This document shows positions 1-10,705 of a DNA stretch of 64,000 nucleotides, piece by piece. Made by a program: the position numbers and the translations under genes. Under the pieces are notes generated by a model that ran no database searches, had not been told where the DNA came from, and saw only the letters and a program-made list of their open reading frames with translations. The DNA is from Cryptomeria japonica. Lineage: Eukaryota > Streptophyta > Pinopsida > Cupressales > Cupressaceae. Where the stretch lies: contig NC_081412.1 of NCBI RefSeq assembly GCF_030272615.1, positions 689,884,083-689,948,082 of the forward strand, in the 5' to 3' direction. The first letter of the stretch is position 1. Each line of letters starts with the position of its first letter.

Positions 1-1700
1 TCTCCCAAAAAGAAAGCTCCACCGCTTGTGCTTTTCCTGTCATCAATGTTTCCTTCCCAATTAGCATCAGTATAGACTTTTAAGTCAAAATCATTCTTTT
101 TATATAGTAAACCATAATCTTCAGTGCCTCTCAAGTATCTAAAAATTCTCTTGATTGTTGTCATATGGGTTTCTTTGGGATCTACAGAAAATCTTGTAGC
201 TATACCTATTGCATGTGCTATATCAGGCCTGCTGTGAACTACATATTGCAACTTTCCAATCATAGATCGGTAAAGTGTCTCATCAATAGATGCATATTCA
301 TCATTGTTTGATAGTTTACAATTAGTAGTCATAGGAGTACTTATAGGTTTAGAACCCTCCATTCCAAATTTCTTCAATATTTCCTTTATATACTTGGATT
401 GAGTAATGAAAATCCCATTTTTCATTTGCAGTATTTGTAAACCTATAAAATACTTCATTTCAACGATTAATGACATCTCAAATTCTTTGCACATTTCATT
501 TCCAAAGTTCTTACATAAAGAATCATTTCCACAAAAAATAATTTCATCTACAAATATGGTTGAAATCAGTATTCCATTATCCTTATCATTCTTCATATAC
601 ATGTTGTTGTTTTCACTAGTCCTTATAAATCCAATCTTTATTAAGTAAGAGTGCAACTTTCATACCATGCTCTAGGTGCTTGCTTTAGGCCATATAAAGC
701 TTTGTTCAACTTACATACCCGATCTTTATTCTTCTCTTCAATAAATCCTTCAGGCTGTTCAATATAGACTTCTTCTTCTAGTATACCATTCAAAAATGCA
801 GATTTAACATCTATTTGATATACCGTGAAATTTTTGTAAGCAGCATATGCCAACAATGTTCTCACTCCCTCAAGTCTTGCCACAAGTGCAAAAGTCTCAC
901 CATAGTCTATTCCTTCTTCTTGAGCATAACCTTTGCAAACTAGCCTTGCTTTATTTTGAATGACCTCACCTTTTTCATTTAGCTTATTTCTGAAAATTTA
1001 TTTCTAACACTTCTTTAAATAATTAAGAAAGTACAAACTACTTAGATCTAAGGTATATACAATTGAGGAAAGACAAAACTTAAGTAGAAATTTACTGTAA
1101 TTTGTTGTTTGATTTATTCTCCATTCTCTCAAAATTTGAGTAAATTAATGGCGTTTTATCCATTTTAATGGTTTTCCTACTAGATTTGCGCTTTCCAAAC
1201 CCTCCAGACAAATATAACAGTCCAAGACACGATAACTATATTCCAACCACGCTTTCATATGGACTGTCCCGATCGGAGAAGGAAATTTACTGAAATTTTG
1301 AGAGAAGAGAGAATTAATCTGAATCCCATCAGTCAAATTTTACCCACTTTTTACCGATTACATTTTTCTCTTTTGGTCTTGGGACCAGTGTTCATGTTTC
1401 ATTTATCTTGATTTGTTCAATCTCTTATGTCATAGCATTCACCCAATCTTCATTGCTTAGTGCCTCTTTTACTATCCTTAGTTCAAACTCAGATATCAGA
1501 CATGTGTTCTATCTCAGTTTGTTCCTTGTCATCACTGGAGCATCCTTATCTCCTATAATCTGACTGGATGCATAATTTCTTCTGACATATTTTGCTAATA
1601 TAGGCTCAGTAGGCTTTGTATGATATTCTTCATCACTCGGTAACTGAGTATTTTCTTCATCGGCTTTCTCGGTAATACTTCTCAGTTGTACATATACAAA
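1..1700 (-). pseudogene. pol: Copia-1a reverse transcriptase/RNase H region, interrupted and truncated by window edge
   Basis: RT motifs are present at 641-950 ([33 protein letters not shown]). Downstream, 1-640 aligns base by base with the RT and RNase H of the sister copy (28800-29460). A frame change near 650 breaks the RT palm. About 345 bp at roughly 1000-1345 is absent from the sister copy and interrupts the 5' part of RT. The remainder lies left of the window. Confidence 0.85.
1000..1345. repeat. Unclassified insertion in Copia-1a RT with fold-back arms
   Basis: Bases before about 1000 and after about 1345 align directly with adjacent bases in the Copia-1b copy (near 29790-29815), so this block is an insertion. 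It contains two inverted arms, about 1116-1150 and 1284-1320, sharing the core CTCTCAAAATTT / AAATTTTGAGAG. I see no transposase and no clear target duplication. It could be a MITE-like element or filler DNA. Confidence 0.5.
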
Positions 1701-1719
1701 CTCTTCATTAATCTTCTAG

Positions 1720-2487
1720 TTATTTGGAATTTCCTTCATCGTTCCTTTCTTCAAATTCATCAATTTTCACATTTTCACTTTCCACTATTTTGTTAGATGA
1801 TTTGATCAGACATTTAAATGATTTACTCCTAGCGAAATAACCAAGAAATGTTCCTTTCTCTCTTTTCTGATCAAATTTTCCATTTCTATCATCTTTGTGA
1901 ACATAACATCTACTTCCAAATATTTTAAAATAACTTACATTTGGTTTCTTGTCATACCAGATTTCATACGGTGTCTTCATAGTTCCTTTCTACAGTTGTA
2001 CTCGGTTCAGGGTGTAAACTGCAGTGCTTATTACTTCTCTCTAAAATATTTGAGGTACTCTCTTTTCTATCATCAAAGTTTTGGCACAATCTACAATTGA
2101 TCTATTTCTTCTTTCAGGTATCCCATTTTGTTGTGGTGTTCTTGATTCAGACACTTGTCTCTTTATACCATGATCATTGCAAAATAAGTTAAATTCAAAT
2201 GAATTGAACTCTCCTCCTCTATCAGATCTTAGACATTTCAATTGTCTTCCTGTTTCTTTTTCAACTCTTGCCTTATACCATTTGAACATTTGAAAAGCTT
2301 CTGATTTCTCTTCTAAAAACATAACTGACATCATCCTTGAGTAATCATCCACAAATAATATGAAGTATTTATCACCATAATAACTTTGGACTTTCATAGG
2401 ACCACAAAGATCAGTGTGCACAAGATCTAAAATTCCTTTAGAAGTGTAAGACTTACTTGTAAAGCTTGATTTTGTCATCTTATCCAT
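1720..2487 (-). CDS. pol: Copia-1a integrase core (broken)
   Basis: The catalytic triad neighbourhoods are visible: VHTDLCGPM (first Asp), CLRSDRGGEF (second Asp) and the PQQNG..ER segment (Glu). The usual AERKN is altered to PERRN here. A stop at about 2041 separates the core from a downstream part (1720-1980) carrying TPYEIWYDKKPNVSYFKIFG and the FLGY motif typical of copia integrase C-termini. It is clearly decayed. Confidence 0.86.
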
Positions 2488-2490
2488 CTA

Positions 2491-3063
2491 TCATCCTCGG
2501 CATATTGTATTCTCAGGTTTTTCCAAGCTCGGTAGACCTCTTACTCGGTGCTTCTTACTTATTTTGATCAGGTTATCAAAATTTACATGACAAAACCTTT
2601 TATGCCATAACCAGGTATCTTCTATTTTTGCATACAGACAATTGTTCCGAGTTGAGTCAAGATGAAATGTATTACCTCTTGTTTGAGTCCCAGTAGCAGC
2701 CAACTTTCCATGTTTGTCATGAACTTTGACAATTCCTTCCTGAAATTCTATTCGGTATCCTATATTGTTTAGTTGTGCTACACTTAACAAATTGTATTTC
2801 AGACCTTCAACCCAATATACATCATCACATTTAGCATTGTCAAGAAGTGTGATAGAAAATTTACCTTTCACAAGACATGGTGCATCATTACCAATTATTA
2901 CATAACCTCCATGATAATCTTCTAATTTAACAAACTTGTGTTTATCACCTGTCATGTGATGTGAGCATCCACTATCTATGATCCAAGAATCATTATTATT
3001 CATGTGTGATATTAAGGCTTTTTCTTCATACCTTTTTTCATCTGATCCATCTTTGATAGCCAC
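2491..3063 (-). CDS. pol: Copia-1a aspartic protease and GAG-pre-integrase domain
   Basis: The protease active site is visible as WIIDSGCSHHMTGD (DSG triad), which is usual for copia proteases. About 110 residues later comes the GAG-pre-integrase signature with WLWHKRFCHVN, the start of the HHCC zinc region of integrase. The frame stops just before the integrase core, which resumes at 2487. In an intact element the protease matures the Gag-Pol polyprotein. Confidence 0.87.
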   Translation of the reverse strand: MAIKDGSDEKRYEEKALISHMNNNDSWIIDSGCSHHMTGDKHKFVKLEDYHGGYVIIGNDAPCLVKGKFSITLLDNAKCDDVYWVEGLKYNLLSVAQLNNIGYRIEFQEGIVKVHDKHGKLAATGTQTRGNTFHLDSTRNNCLYAKIEDTWLWHKRFCHVNFDNLIKISKKHRVRGLPSLEKPENTICRG

Positions 3064-3198
3064 ATATATAACTTCCTCTGTCTCAGTCCCATCAGATTTA
3101 TCATCATTGGATTCCTCATCAGCTACTAGGCATGTCTTTCTATCTCTCCTTCTGAAGTCTCGGTGCCCTCTGTATTGGTTGTCTTTCTATCTGTCCTC

Positions 3199-3393
3199 TC
3201 AATATTCTCTCTTTTCACTAGATTCTTTGTCAGGATAGTTAGAAGCTATATGTCCAATTTTATCACAGTTAAAACATTTTAAAGGTAACTTTCCTTTATA
3301 CTTACCTTTGCCTCTCAGTAACCTTCTGGCCAATAATGCTTCAAACTCTTCTTGCTTTCTGATTTCCTCATAAAGTTTGTATACTTCTTCCAT
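3199..3393 (-). CDS. gag: Copia-1a Gag zinc-knuckle region (frameshifted continuation)
   Basis: It continues Gag in a shifted frame: an acidic/basic linker (MEEVYKLYEEIRKQEEFEAL), then a knuckle CFNCDKIGHIASNYPDKE. The expected pattern is CX2CX4HX4C. The last cysteine has become tyrosine (SNYPD), whereas the sister copy keeps SNCLD. The knuckle would bind retroelement RNA in the intact protein. The missing cysteine and the frameshift both indicate loss of function. Confidence 0.82.
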   Translation of the reverse strand: MEEVYKLYEEIRKQEEFEALLARRLLRGKGKYKGKLPLKCFNCDKIGHIASNYPDKESSEKREY

Positions 3394-4124
3394 GTTTTTA
3401 TGAAATCTCTCACTTGCTCCATTGTGATTTCCTTCAGCATACTTATAATTCTATCATTGTAATCATTAGATTCACCAAGATGAAAAGAACTTAATGTAGA
3501 TTCAACTTTGCTTACTGAAGACCCACTATTATCAAAATTACTTAACTCAAAAGCATGTAGCTTAGCGATAGTAGCATCCAAAGAGACTGGAATGTTTGGT
3601 ATAGACCTTAATTCATTAATTGTAGAGACTCGAATGGCATAAGCAGGTAGAAGTGCTCTCAGCAACTTACTTGTTACATCCTTTTCTACAATAGTTCCTC
3701 TTGCTCCTTTGATTTGATTGATAGTTTCCTTTAACCTTGTACTGTATTGGATTATGTTCTCACCTTCATTCATTCTCATGGATTCAATTTGTCCTCTTAG
3801 ACTATCTACTTTTTCTCTTTGAACATGTTCATCACCACCATACATAGATGTAAGCTTATCCCACATAGCTTTGGCATCATTACAACCTTCTAGGTCATTA
3901 AACTTTGAGTTGGTCAATGTCAATGTTATTTCAATCATTGCTTGAATATATTCTTGCTTTGCCTTTATTTCTTCCACTATCATAAGGTAGGTGCTAGGTG
4001 CAGCGTAATCATTCTCTAGATAATATGTTGCATATTCTCCAATTCCTGATAAGTGCAACTTCATTCTTTTCTGCCATGTGGAGAAACTTGACTTCTTCAA
4101 CTTTGGTGCATCCCTTTCATACAT
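3315..4124 (-). CDS. gag: Copia-1a Gag, N-terminal part (UBN2/DUF4219-like)
   Basis: This is the structural capsid-like protein of a copia element. It starts with a methionine at 4124, matching the start of the sister copy at 32591. It carries the WQKRMKLHLSG-type opening, a central AMWDKLTSMYGG segment and the IQYSTRLKE segment typical of plant copia Gag. The reading frame is lost near 3395, where a frameshift diverts the last 30 or so residues into nonsense. The true continuation is in another frame at 3199-3393. Apart from that it is one of the better preserved parts of the element. Confidence 0.85.
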   Translation of the reverse strand: MYERDAPKLKKSSFSTWQKRMKLHLSGIGEYATYYLENDYAAPSTYLMIVEEIKAKQEYIQAMIEITLTLTNSKFNDLEGCNDAKAMWDKLTSMYGGDEHVQREKVDSLRGQIESMRMNEGENIIQYSTRLKETINQIKGARGTIVEKDVTSKLLRALLPAYAIRVSTINELRSIPNIPVSLDATIAKLHAFELSNFDNSGSSVSKVESTLSSFHLGESNDYNDRIISMLKEITMEQVRDFIKTWKKYTNFMRKSESKKSLKHYWPEGY

Positions 4125-4177
4125 CTTCGGATCTTTCCTCAAGTTCCTTTAAAAAATTTATTTCAGAGTTCAAGTTT

Positions 4178-4185
4178 TGATACCA
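4178..4185 (-). other. Primer-binding site of Copia-1a
   Basis: The complement reads TGGTATCA, the plant initiator-methionine tRNA complement used by most plant LTR elements. It lies two bases inside the LTR boundary. Confidence 0.8.
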
Positions 4186-4187
4186 AT

Positions 4188-5388
4188 TGTTAGTTTAATG
4201 AGAGGGGGGGGTGACCTTGTCAAAGCATTTCAATTACTCAATTAGAATGTTACCTTACTAGAGGATTTACAAATAAGACTGTTAGGTCCACTCGGTTAAG
4301 AAATTTCCTGTCACTTACAAAAATAAATAACAGTAATAAAATATATATCTGCAACTTCACATCTAAAATGTTATAGAAGACTCTATGTGCTCAAAATCAT
4401 CTTGTCATAGCACTTATCTTCCTCCTTGTTGGGCTTCTCACTATGTTCTTCAATCTTCTGTACTCTGTAATCACTTTTGCAGCATCATTGTTCTTCTATT
4501 TTCCCGCATACTTTGTTCATCAACTTTTCCTTATTAATAAGCAATTCCTAACTACTTAATCTCCTTAATCACATTTCCCATGATTAATCTTAGCCATCAG
4601 ATCTTCAAACTTGACTAGGTTCATTGAATCCTTCAAACTGAAAAATGTTTTATCTTGCCTTGAAACTTGTATTCCTTCATTGGTACTTGTGCTCGGTCAT
4701 AACCATTCAATCTATGCTATAGATCTAACTCTTGAATTTTCATTGCCATTGATCCTTAACAAACTTCTTGCATGACATTCCAATCTTCTATAAATCTCCA
4801 GCTCATTGGCATCCTTCATTTAATAATGCATTTATTCATCCAATGCATTTTGTTACTGCTCGGTTGATGCTCGGTTAATTCTGAACTTTACTTGGTAGAC
4901 ATTTTGTATTCATCTTAGTTACTGTCTCGGTAGCTTTGCTTGCTAACGACACTTGGTGACTTCTTCCTTCTTTAACCAACACCGATAACCTTGGAATTTA
5001 CTGACTGGCTCCTTGCTCGGTAAATAGAATAGTATCAAACCTTTACTCATTCTATTGCATGAAATCTTTTCTCCTTATTCAGTCTTTGAATACACATATA
5101 TAGGATATCAAAATAATCAAAATAACATAATCTCATCACTGTCTAACTTGATAATAGTTTCCCACTGAATAACTTATTACTCCCCTTCATTTTCACATTC
5201 TTTCTGTGTCACTTACCGACATCTTTATACTTATCAAAACATACTCTTTAAGATATGGAAACATCATACGGAATCAGAAAATCAATTGCTTGACATCAAT
5301 GACACAATAATATTATTAAGACAGTAATCATCCTTTATCAATTATATCATCAATCTCCAACAACCTTCTCAATATCATCATACCAACA
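4188..5388 (-). repeat. 5' LTR of Copia-1a
   Basis: It begins TGTTAG next to the primer-binding site and ends CCAACA on the plus strand. Its last 150 bases match the ends of the Copia-1 LTRs at 25839-27281 and 32656-34148. At 1201 bp it is about 250-300 bp shorter than they are. The block between the G-run near 4203 and the motif ACCTTGTCAAAG is missing, a deletion whose two ends share GTGA. Confidence 0.88.
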
Positions 5389-5393
5389 AACTT

Positions 5394-6285
5394 AATGTAA
5401 TGCCAACACCAAGGATATCTTTCTTCATTTTTTCATAGGTTGCCTCATGCTCTAAGAAATCGGGATCTGGCTTGAAAACATCCAAACTAGCTTCTTGATC
5501 AAGTTCATCTTCTAGGAAAACTTCATGTGTTAACTGATCTTCTTACTCTACAAGGTCCAATTCTGGACACATAGCTGGATGACCCTCGAACTTAGCTTTG
5601 TGAATTGCAAAAAGGCCTTCAATTAAAATTTGTACTCATTTGTCAATTTCCCCCTCATGGAGAATACCTCTAAATCTTTCAAAAATCCCGTAGAGACCTT
5701 TGGGTGAAAGGTCTTGCAACAAAGAACCACATTCTTTCACGAACCCAATAACAATCTCTACACTATCATCTGTGGGGTTCTCTAGTAAAAGGGTGAGAAG
5801 TTCCAAGGCAATGATCTCATGTGCATCTTGTTGATTCATTAAATGAGCTATGAATTTGGCTGCTACTATCAACATGTTCTTGTCATTGCATTTGTATGCC
5901 CTCTTAAACTGCAAAATAATTCTTCACAAAAGGAGATTGCCAATTTCAGGAAATTTTGTATTTACCACAACAACCAATGCAGCAAAAACATCTATAAATC
6001 CAAGGGATGCCATTTGGATTTCATACAAGACCTAAAAAATAGACCCCTCCCATGGATGAGATTCTCTGCAAACAACTCTAGAATGATGTTCTTGATGTTA
6101 GATGCATTTACCTTGTTTACTAACCCATTGATGCTCTTTCGAAGGGCATCCCATGTCATGCACTGGTATTCCACACTGCTCTTGTCTTCCACATCTTTTA
6201 GCATTTGAGCCATCTTAAATGGGGGAATGTAAACACCCCCACTTCTTCCAACACCCTTCTCAACTCCATGCATTGTAAACAACAT
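5394..6285 (-). pseudogene. CWC22: CWC22 pre-mRNA splicing factor pseudogene (MIF4G domain)
   Basis: CWC22 is the spliceosome protein that escorts eIF4A3 and helps deposit the exon junction complex. The minus strand reads through its MIF4G region: GGVYIPPFKMAQM, WDALRKSINGLVNKVN, then HEIIALELLTLLLENPTDDS, LSPKGLYGIFERFRGILHEG and a tail with ELDLVE..DQLTHEV and FKPDPDFL. About 295 codons run without a recognisable intron. It is dead: one base is lost near 6011-6016, and stops occur at 5934-5936, just before 5636, and within the VE-stop-ED segment. It looks like a processed copy or a captured gene fragment. Homology ends close to the Copia-1a LTR. Confidence 0.88.
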
Positions 6286-7232
6286 TTTACACCTTTGTTG
6301 CTTGTGGTGGAGTCACAGAGAGTTTACATCAATAAATGAAGAACATGCCAATGCTTTTAATGCAGCAGTAGAAGTCTATCTCTTATTCAATATCTCTAGT
6401 GAAACCCCCATGGTCTTTTGTTGGAGTAGAATTTGTTATATTCTAGAAAGGGTCTTGTCCTTTGTTGATGGGATATTCATCTACCTCAAGAAATAACAGT
6501 TCTTTTCTCCAACAAGAAGTGGAACTAAATGAAGATCTAGCACCATGAAATGAATCCTCAAAAGGATTACTATAGTTAGTTTTGGTAGATAATGATCTAG
6601 GTAAAATACTAATGTGGCTTTAGGAAACATTATGTCCTAGCTTAGCATACTCTAACAACTTTGGTGCGACATGCTACATCCAATTAAGTCTCCATCAGTA
6701 ACTCTATTGTGTTTATGATCTCTAAAGTTATGATCTCTATAATATAACTAATATGCGATATCTAGATTTATGATCTCTATAATATAACAATTCCATAATT
6801 ATGTTTCCACTCATCTATACCACAACACAAACATCATGCTAGTGTTCAGCCATAGAAATCGATATCCTAATTATAGAATGTGAAATATGCACATAACTAT
6901 GAATAAAGATTGAGAAAAACAAAGAAAGATGGTTATTGCAAACATAAATGACTAATGGACAAGAATTGAATTCATTGTAGATAGTTTTGAATATCAAATT
7001 CCCCTATCTATGTGCATTTAGTAACTCATGTACTTGTGGCCAACCATTTATCTCTTTCATAAATTAAACATTTATTAATAACATTAATAAATGGTGGAGT
7101 AATTATGTTTTAGTTGAAATTGAAAATAAAATATTTTATTTCAGGATAGCTCACACTATTCCCTATCATATTATAGACTCTCGGTTTTGTTAGTAGTGGT
7201 TTGATGTCTTTGGAGCTGATCATTGCATTTCT
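6286..7232. other. Unassigned AT-rich stretch
   Basis: I find no convincing gene, LTR or inverted repeat here. Short open frames exist but match no family I recognise. It separates the CWC22 relic from the PPR relic and may contain remnants of the PPR flank. Confidence 0.5.
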
Positions 7233-7295
7233 TTAGTTACGTTTGCCAGCGTACTCCCAACCTATGCTAAAATGGGAGCTTTGGAATAGGGTATG
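7233..7295 (+). pseudogene. PPR gene relic, left fragment
   Basis: The sequence aligns with the PPR repeat at 21036-21084 (the segment encoding FA.ILP.CAKMGALE.G). It has a stop in place of the final glutamine, then runs straight into the Element A LTR. The last five bases (GTATG) reappear at 20480, where the PPR relic resumes, so both pieces belong to one interrupted gene. Confidence 0.8.
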
Positions 7296-8062
7296 TGTTA
7301 GGATTCCCAAAGATACTGAGAGGGGGGGTGAATCAGTATCTAACCGGTATATCAATTTACTTGATTTAAAACATGTAAAGCATATCAATACTGTGTACCG
7401 GTAAATAAAAATAGTGTAGTAAACAAGAATAACAACATCCACAAGAAGACACACCATAACATAGTAGTTTAACGAGGAAAACCGGTATGGGGAAAAACTC
7501 GGTGGGATTTGTGACCCACAATATTTGCTTATTGGCCAGTAAGTGAATATTACTCTTACAAGAAGGCCAAGTGCCTAGAGCTCACTGCTCAATTAAAAAA
7601 TGGGAAGTCTCACTGACTTACAAAATGGATTATGCAAATCCAATGTCTTGTACTGCTTCAAAATAACATCTACTATGCCAGATCCAGTACCAGTTTTAGC
7701 TCTGCTTCATACATAAACCCTTAACCTATAATTCGCATATTAGGTTTGCCTTATTTCGCCTATCTACCTCCTTACAAAATGTTCTATAATGATATCATAC
7801 ATATATGAGTCATTTTACAACTTGCCAAGTCAGCTTACAATGATTTTACAATTAATTACAAAATATATTATAAACAAAATTCTTGTGGGCCAGGGTACTA
7901 GTATACTTCCTTTCACTATTGATGTTCTATGTGCCGATGTAGAGTCTGTCATTACTGGTGCCAGTAAATTGTCTTGCCGGTATTATATGATTGCAAGGTT
8001 GCCATCAATGACAAAACCTTCAATCACCTACAATATCTCATTGGAGTGTGGATTTTCCAACA
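7296..8062 (-). repeat. 3' LTR of Element A
   Basis: Plus-strand ends are TGTTAGG and CCAACA. It aligns along its length with 19694-20479 but lacks a short block around 7560 (AGGGGCCTACACATGC in the other copy). It carries the G-run motif GAGAGGGGGGGTGAATCAG near its start. Confidence 0.9.
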
Positions 8063-8076
8063 ATCTCCCCCTTTGG
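8063..8076 (-). other. Polypurine tract of Element A
   Basis: In element sense it reads CCAAAGGGGGAGAT directly before the LTR. A second similar block (TCCCCCTTTGGCAT on the plus strand) lies near 8231-8245. Confidence 0.75.
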
Positions 8077-8592
8077 CATTGATGGAAACACCCATGAGAA
8101 AAATCCAAAAGGTGTCATCCAAAAAAAGAATCTGCCAGAATTGTCTTACCAAAAATTGTGTACCAAAACAAATATGTGCTCCCCCTGAGCTGATGAGCCA
8201 TTTTCTAATTATTTTCTCATTTCCACTACTCCCCCTTTGGCATCAATGACAAAGGTTGTCAAAGTGTCAATTGAGTGTGGTTTCCAGCTTCATCCTTGTA
8301 ACCAGTTGGTTACAATTTGAAAAAGGTCTGCCAATACTAGATTCAGGCTCTCAGTGAACCATTCATTGTCCTTTAATGTGGCCTTTGTCCTCTAAATTGT
8401 ATTGGTGAGGTGTTGTATTTGTTGTTCGGGTGTTTTCTATCCTTGAACTAGAGCCTCAGATATCTCTTTTCTCAAGGAGGCGAGGTAGTCCAATCTTGGA
8501 ATAAGTCTCCATTTTAGATCTTTTGCCTTTCCTTTTATTCTTTCCTTATCTCTTTCCAATTTTAGAAGTTCCTCCTCAAAACCTGTTGTTTT

Positions 8593-10705
8593 CTACTCAA
8601 AAACTGATAATGGTTCAAATGAATTAATGAAGTTGTCAGCTAATTTATTTATTTCTTCCTGTACCTTGTTGATCTTCTTGTCTATATCTATTGTCAAAAA
8701 GTTTGTTTTACTTGTATCTTTGTACAAAGTTTTAAACTCTTTTAGTGTATTACATAGTGCTGGTAAAAGAGTGTCAAATTGTCTCATGCACTTCTTTATT
8801 TCCTCTTCCAATAATTTGTGTTTTTCCTTCTCTAGTTTCTCTTTGAATGCTTCCTCATTTATTTGTTCAACTATCACAATGTTGTCAGTAATATACTTAG
8901 ACAATGTGTCAAGTTGATTCAAAGAATCTTTATTATCCACATTACATCTGGGTGCTATCATTTTCAAAATTGGGATTCTATCATCAATAGATTTGTATGC
9001 TTGTGAGCTACACTCTGTTATTTTCTTGATAGAATCCAAAAGAACTTCTGTCATATTTGTTGGTCTGAATTCTGCAATGGAAGAACCAACAATCCATATT
9101 CCATCGATGTGAGTAATTTCTTTGCTTGTAGTGACCTTTGGTAGGTCATTTTGTGTTTGCATTTCTCTAAGCAAAGGTTTGGGTTGCTTAGCTATTGTCG
9201 GTGGCACTGTCTCTGCATGAACCTATTCTTGTGAGGGGGCTTGTTACTCTGCCTATTTCTTAGTGTTGTGCACTACCGGTTTTTCTTCTATGCTACCTGT
9301 TGCTGGTGGCTCAGTTGCCACATCTATTTTCCCTATTGATTCCTTATCTGCCACAATATTGACTTTCTGAGTGTCAATGTTCATTGTATATAACACCTTA
9401 GAATCAAGATTTGTGTCCTCATGTGGTATTTCCATACTCTCACTAGCCAATTTATTGTCAGTAGTAACTACCAATGGAGTACCTAGAGGTGGTGGAGATA
9501 AGTTGTCTATTATTTTTATGCTGGGTGGTCCACCAACCTTTCCTTTTCCCTTATCCTTTTGATATACCTTGATGGGTTTAGGGCTTCAATACTCTTCTTG
9601 CTTTTCCTTCTCTACAAGGAATATGTCCCATGCATTAGCCGTTTCTTCTGTTACCTCATTCACTCTACCTACCATCAAAGCTACATGTCAGTGAGCAGTT
9701 GAAAATACTTACTAGTTAGCCTTAGAGATCAATTGATCTATCTCTTTAGGTGAGTTGACAAGATGTACAACAAGTATTTTTTCAATTTTTATTTTCTTAT
9801 CAAGCTCAACAATAGCTTTCCTTCTAGCTTCTAGTCTTTTGTACAGTTCTGCCAGTTTTTCATCAACAACTTGCATCAGAAATTTCTTGTAGATATCTAA
9901 GTGTAGGATTACACTGTTTTCTACTTTCTCCTTGTCATCAATCGATAATGTGTCATATAATTTGTTAATGTTTTTAAACTTTCCATCCTCTGTTATTTCA
10001 TTGATAAGTTTGTCAATGAGAGCAATGGTTTGTTGAGTCTTTTTCTTAGGGGTCATCTTCTTAGCTGGGGGCCTCACTGCCTGTTGTTTCTATCTTGTTC
10101 TTCTAGGAGAAGGTGAAAATACTGGTTAAGGTTTCCTTTTTCTCACAACTCTTTTGAAGGCAACTGGTATGTCACTTTTTGAAGAAGTTCCAACCGGTGA
10201 AAGGTGAGTTTCCGATTGAAGTGCTTCTAACTCATCTTCAATAATACTAGTTCGTTTAAGTACATCTTCCTTAATAGCTTTTGCTTGCCTGGATCCTTTT
10301 CTAACTATTGCCTCAACCTTTTTAACATTTTCTTGGATTGAATTTGTTTTTCAATAGTCTCAGCATTGCCAAATACCTCTTCTTTAGGTTCCTTAGGTGT
10401 TTCTAGGAGGGCTTTTGCATATGTTTCTATTATGTGGTCATCTATTTCATACCCCATTTCAGTAACCCAGATGGTTCTTGGGATAACTGCCTCCATCCAA
10501 ATTTCATCCTTCTTTATTACAAAATAGATTTCATCCTTATACTTGTCCACAATTTCTTGTGACAATCTAACTCTGGTCTTCAGTCGGGCCTTCAATGCCT
10601 GAAAATACTCATTTATGTTCTTTTCTTTGTTCTCTCCCATGTTGTTCAGTAAATCTAACAACTGTTTGCCTACCAATATATCAAAACCAAAAATTTTACT
10701 ACCAA
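8593..10705 (-). CDS. Element A ORF2, C-terminal part (unknown protein)
   Basis: This continues ORF2 beyond the nested element: SKIFGFDILVGKQLLDLLNN, then a charged segment (KARLKTRVRLSQEIVDKY, WMEAVIPRTIWVTEMGYE). A frameshift between 10305 and 10077 follows, then helical, lysine-rich sequence to 9712, a proline-rich low-complexity linker (about 9250-9650) and a predicted coiled coil ending at 8593. Several stops interrupt it. With the N-terminal part the intact protein would have been roughly 950-1000 residues. It has no protease DSG, no RT YxDD-like box and no integrase triad. I cannot assign a function. Confidence 0.55.

Larger units (their letters stand above)
1..5388 (-). mobile_element. 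Copia-1a: Ty1/copia LTR retrotransposon, left end outside window
   Basis: Read on the minus strand, the domain order is 5' LTR (4188-5388), primer-binding site, gag, CCHC knuckle, aspartic protease, integrase, reverse transcriptase and RNase H, which is the Ty1/copia order. The 3' LTR lies beyond base 1. Several frameshifts and stops separate the domains, so it cannot encode a working polyprotein. A second copy of the same family (Copia-1b) lies at 28500-34148 and serves as an internal reference. The five bases after the LTR (AACTT, 5389-5393) should be one half of the target duplication. The lineage looks Tork/SIRE-like from the RT and integrase motifs, which is a family-level judgement only. 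Confidence 0.93.

Noticed and set aside
6302-6496. Extension of the CWC22 gene upstream of 6285, or a separate small gene
   Set aside because: Neither strand gives CWC22 residues or another family I recognise. Homology starts at the GVYIPP segment.
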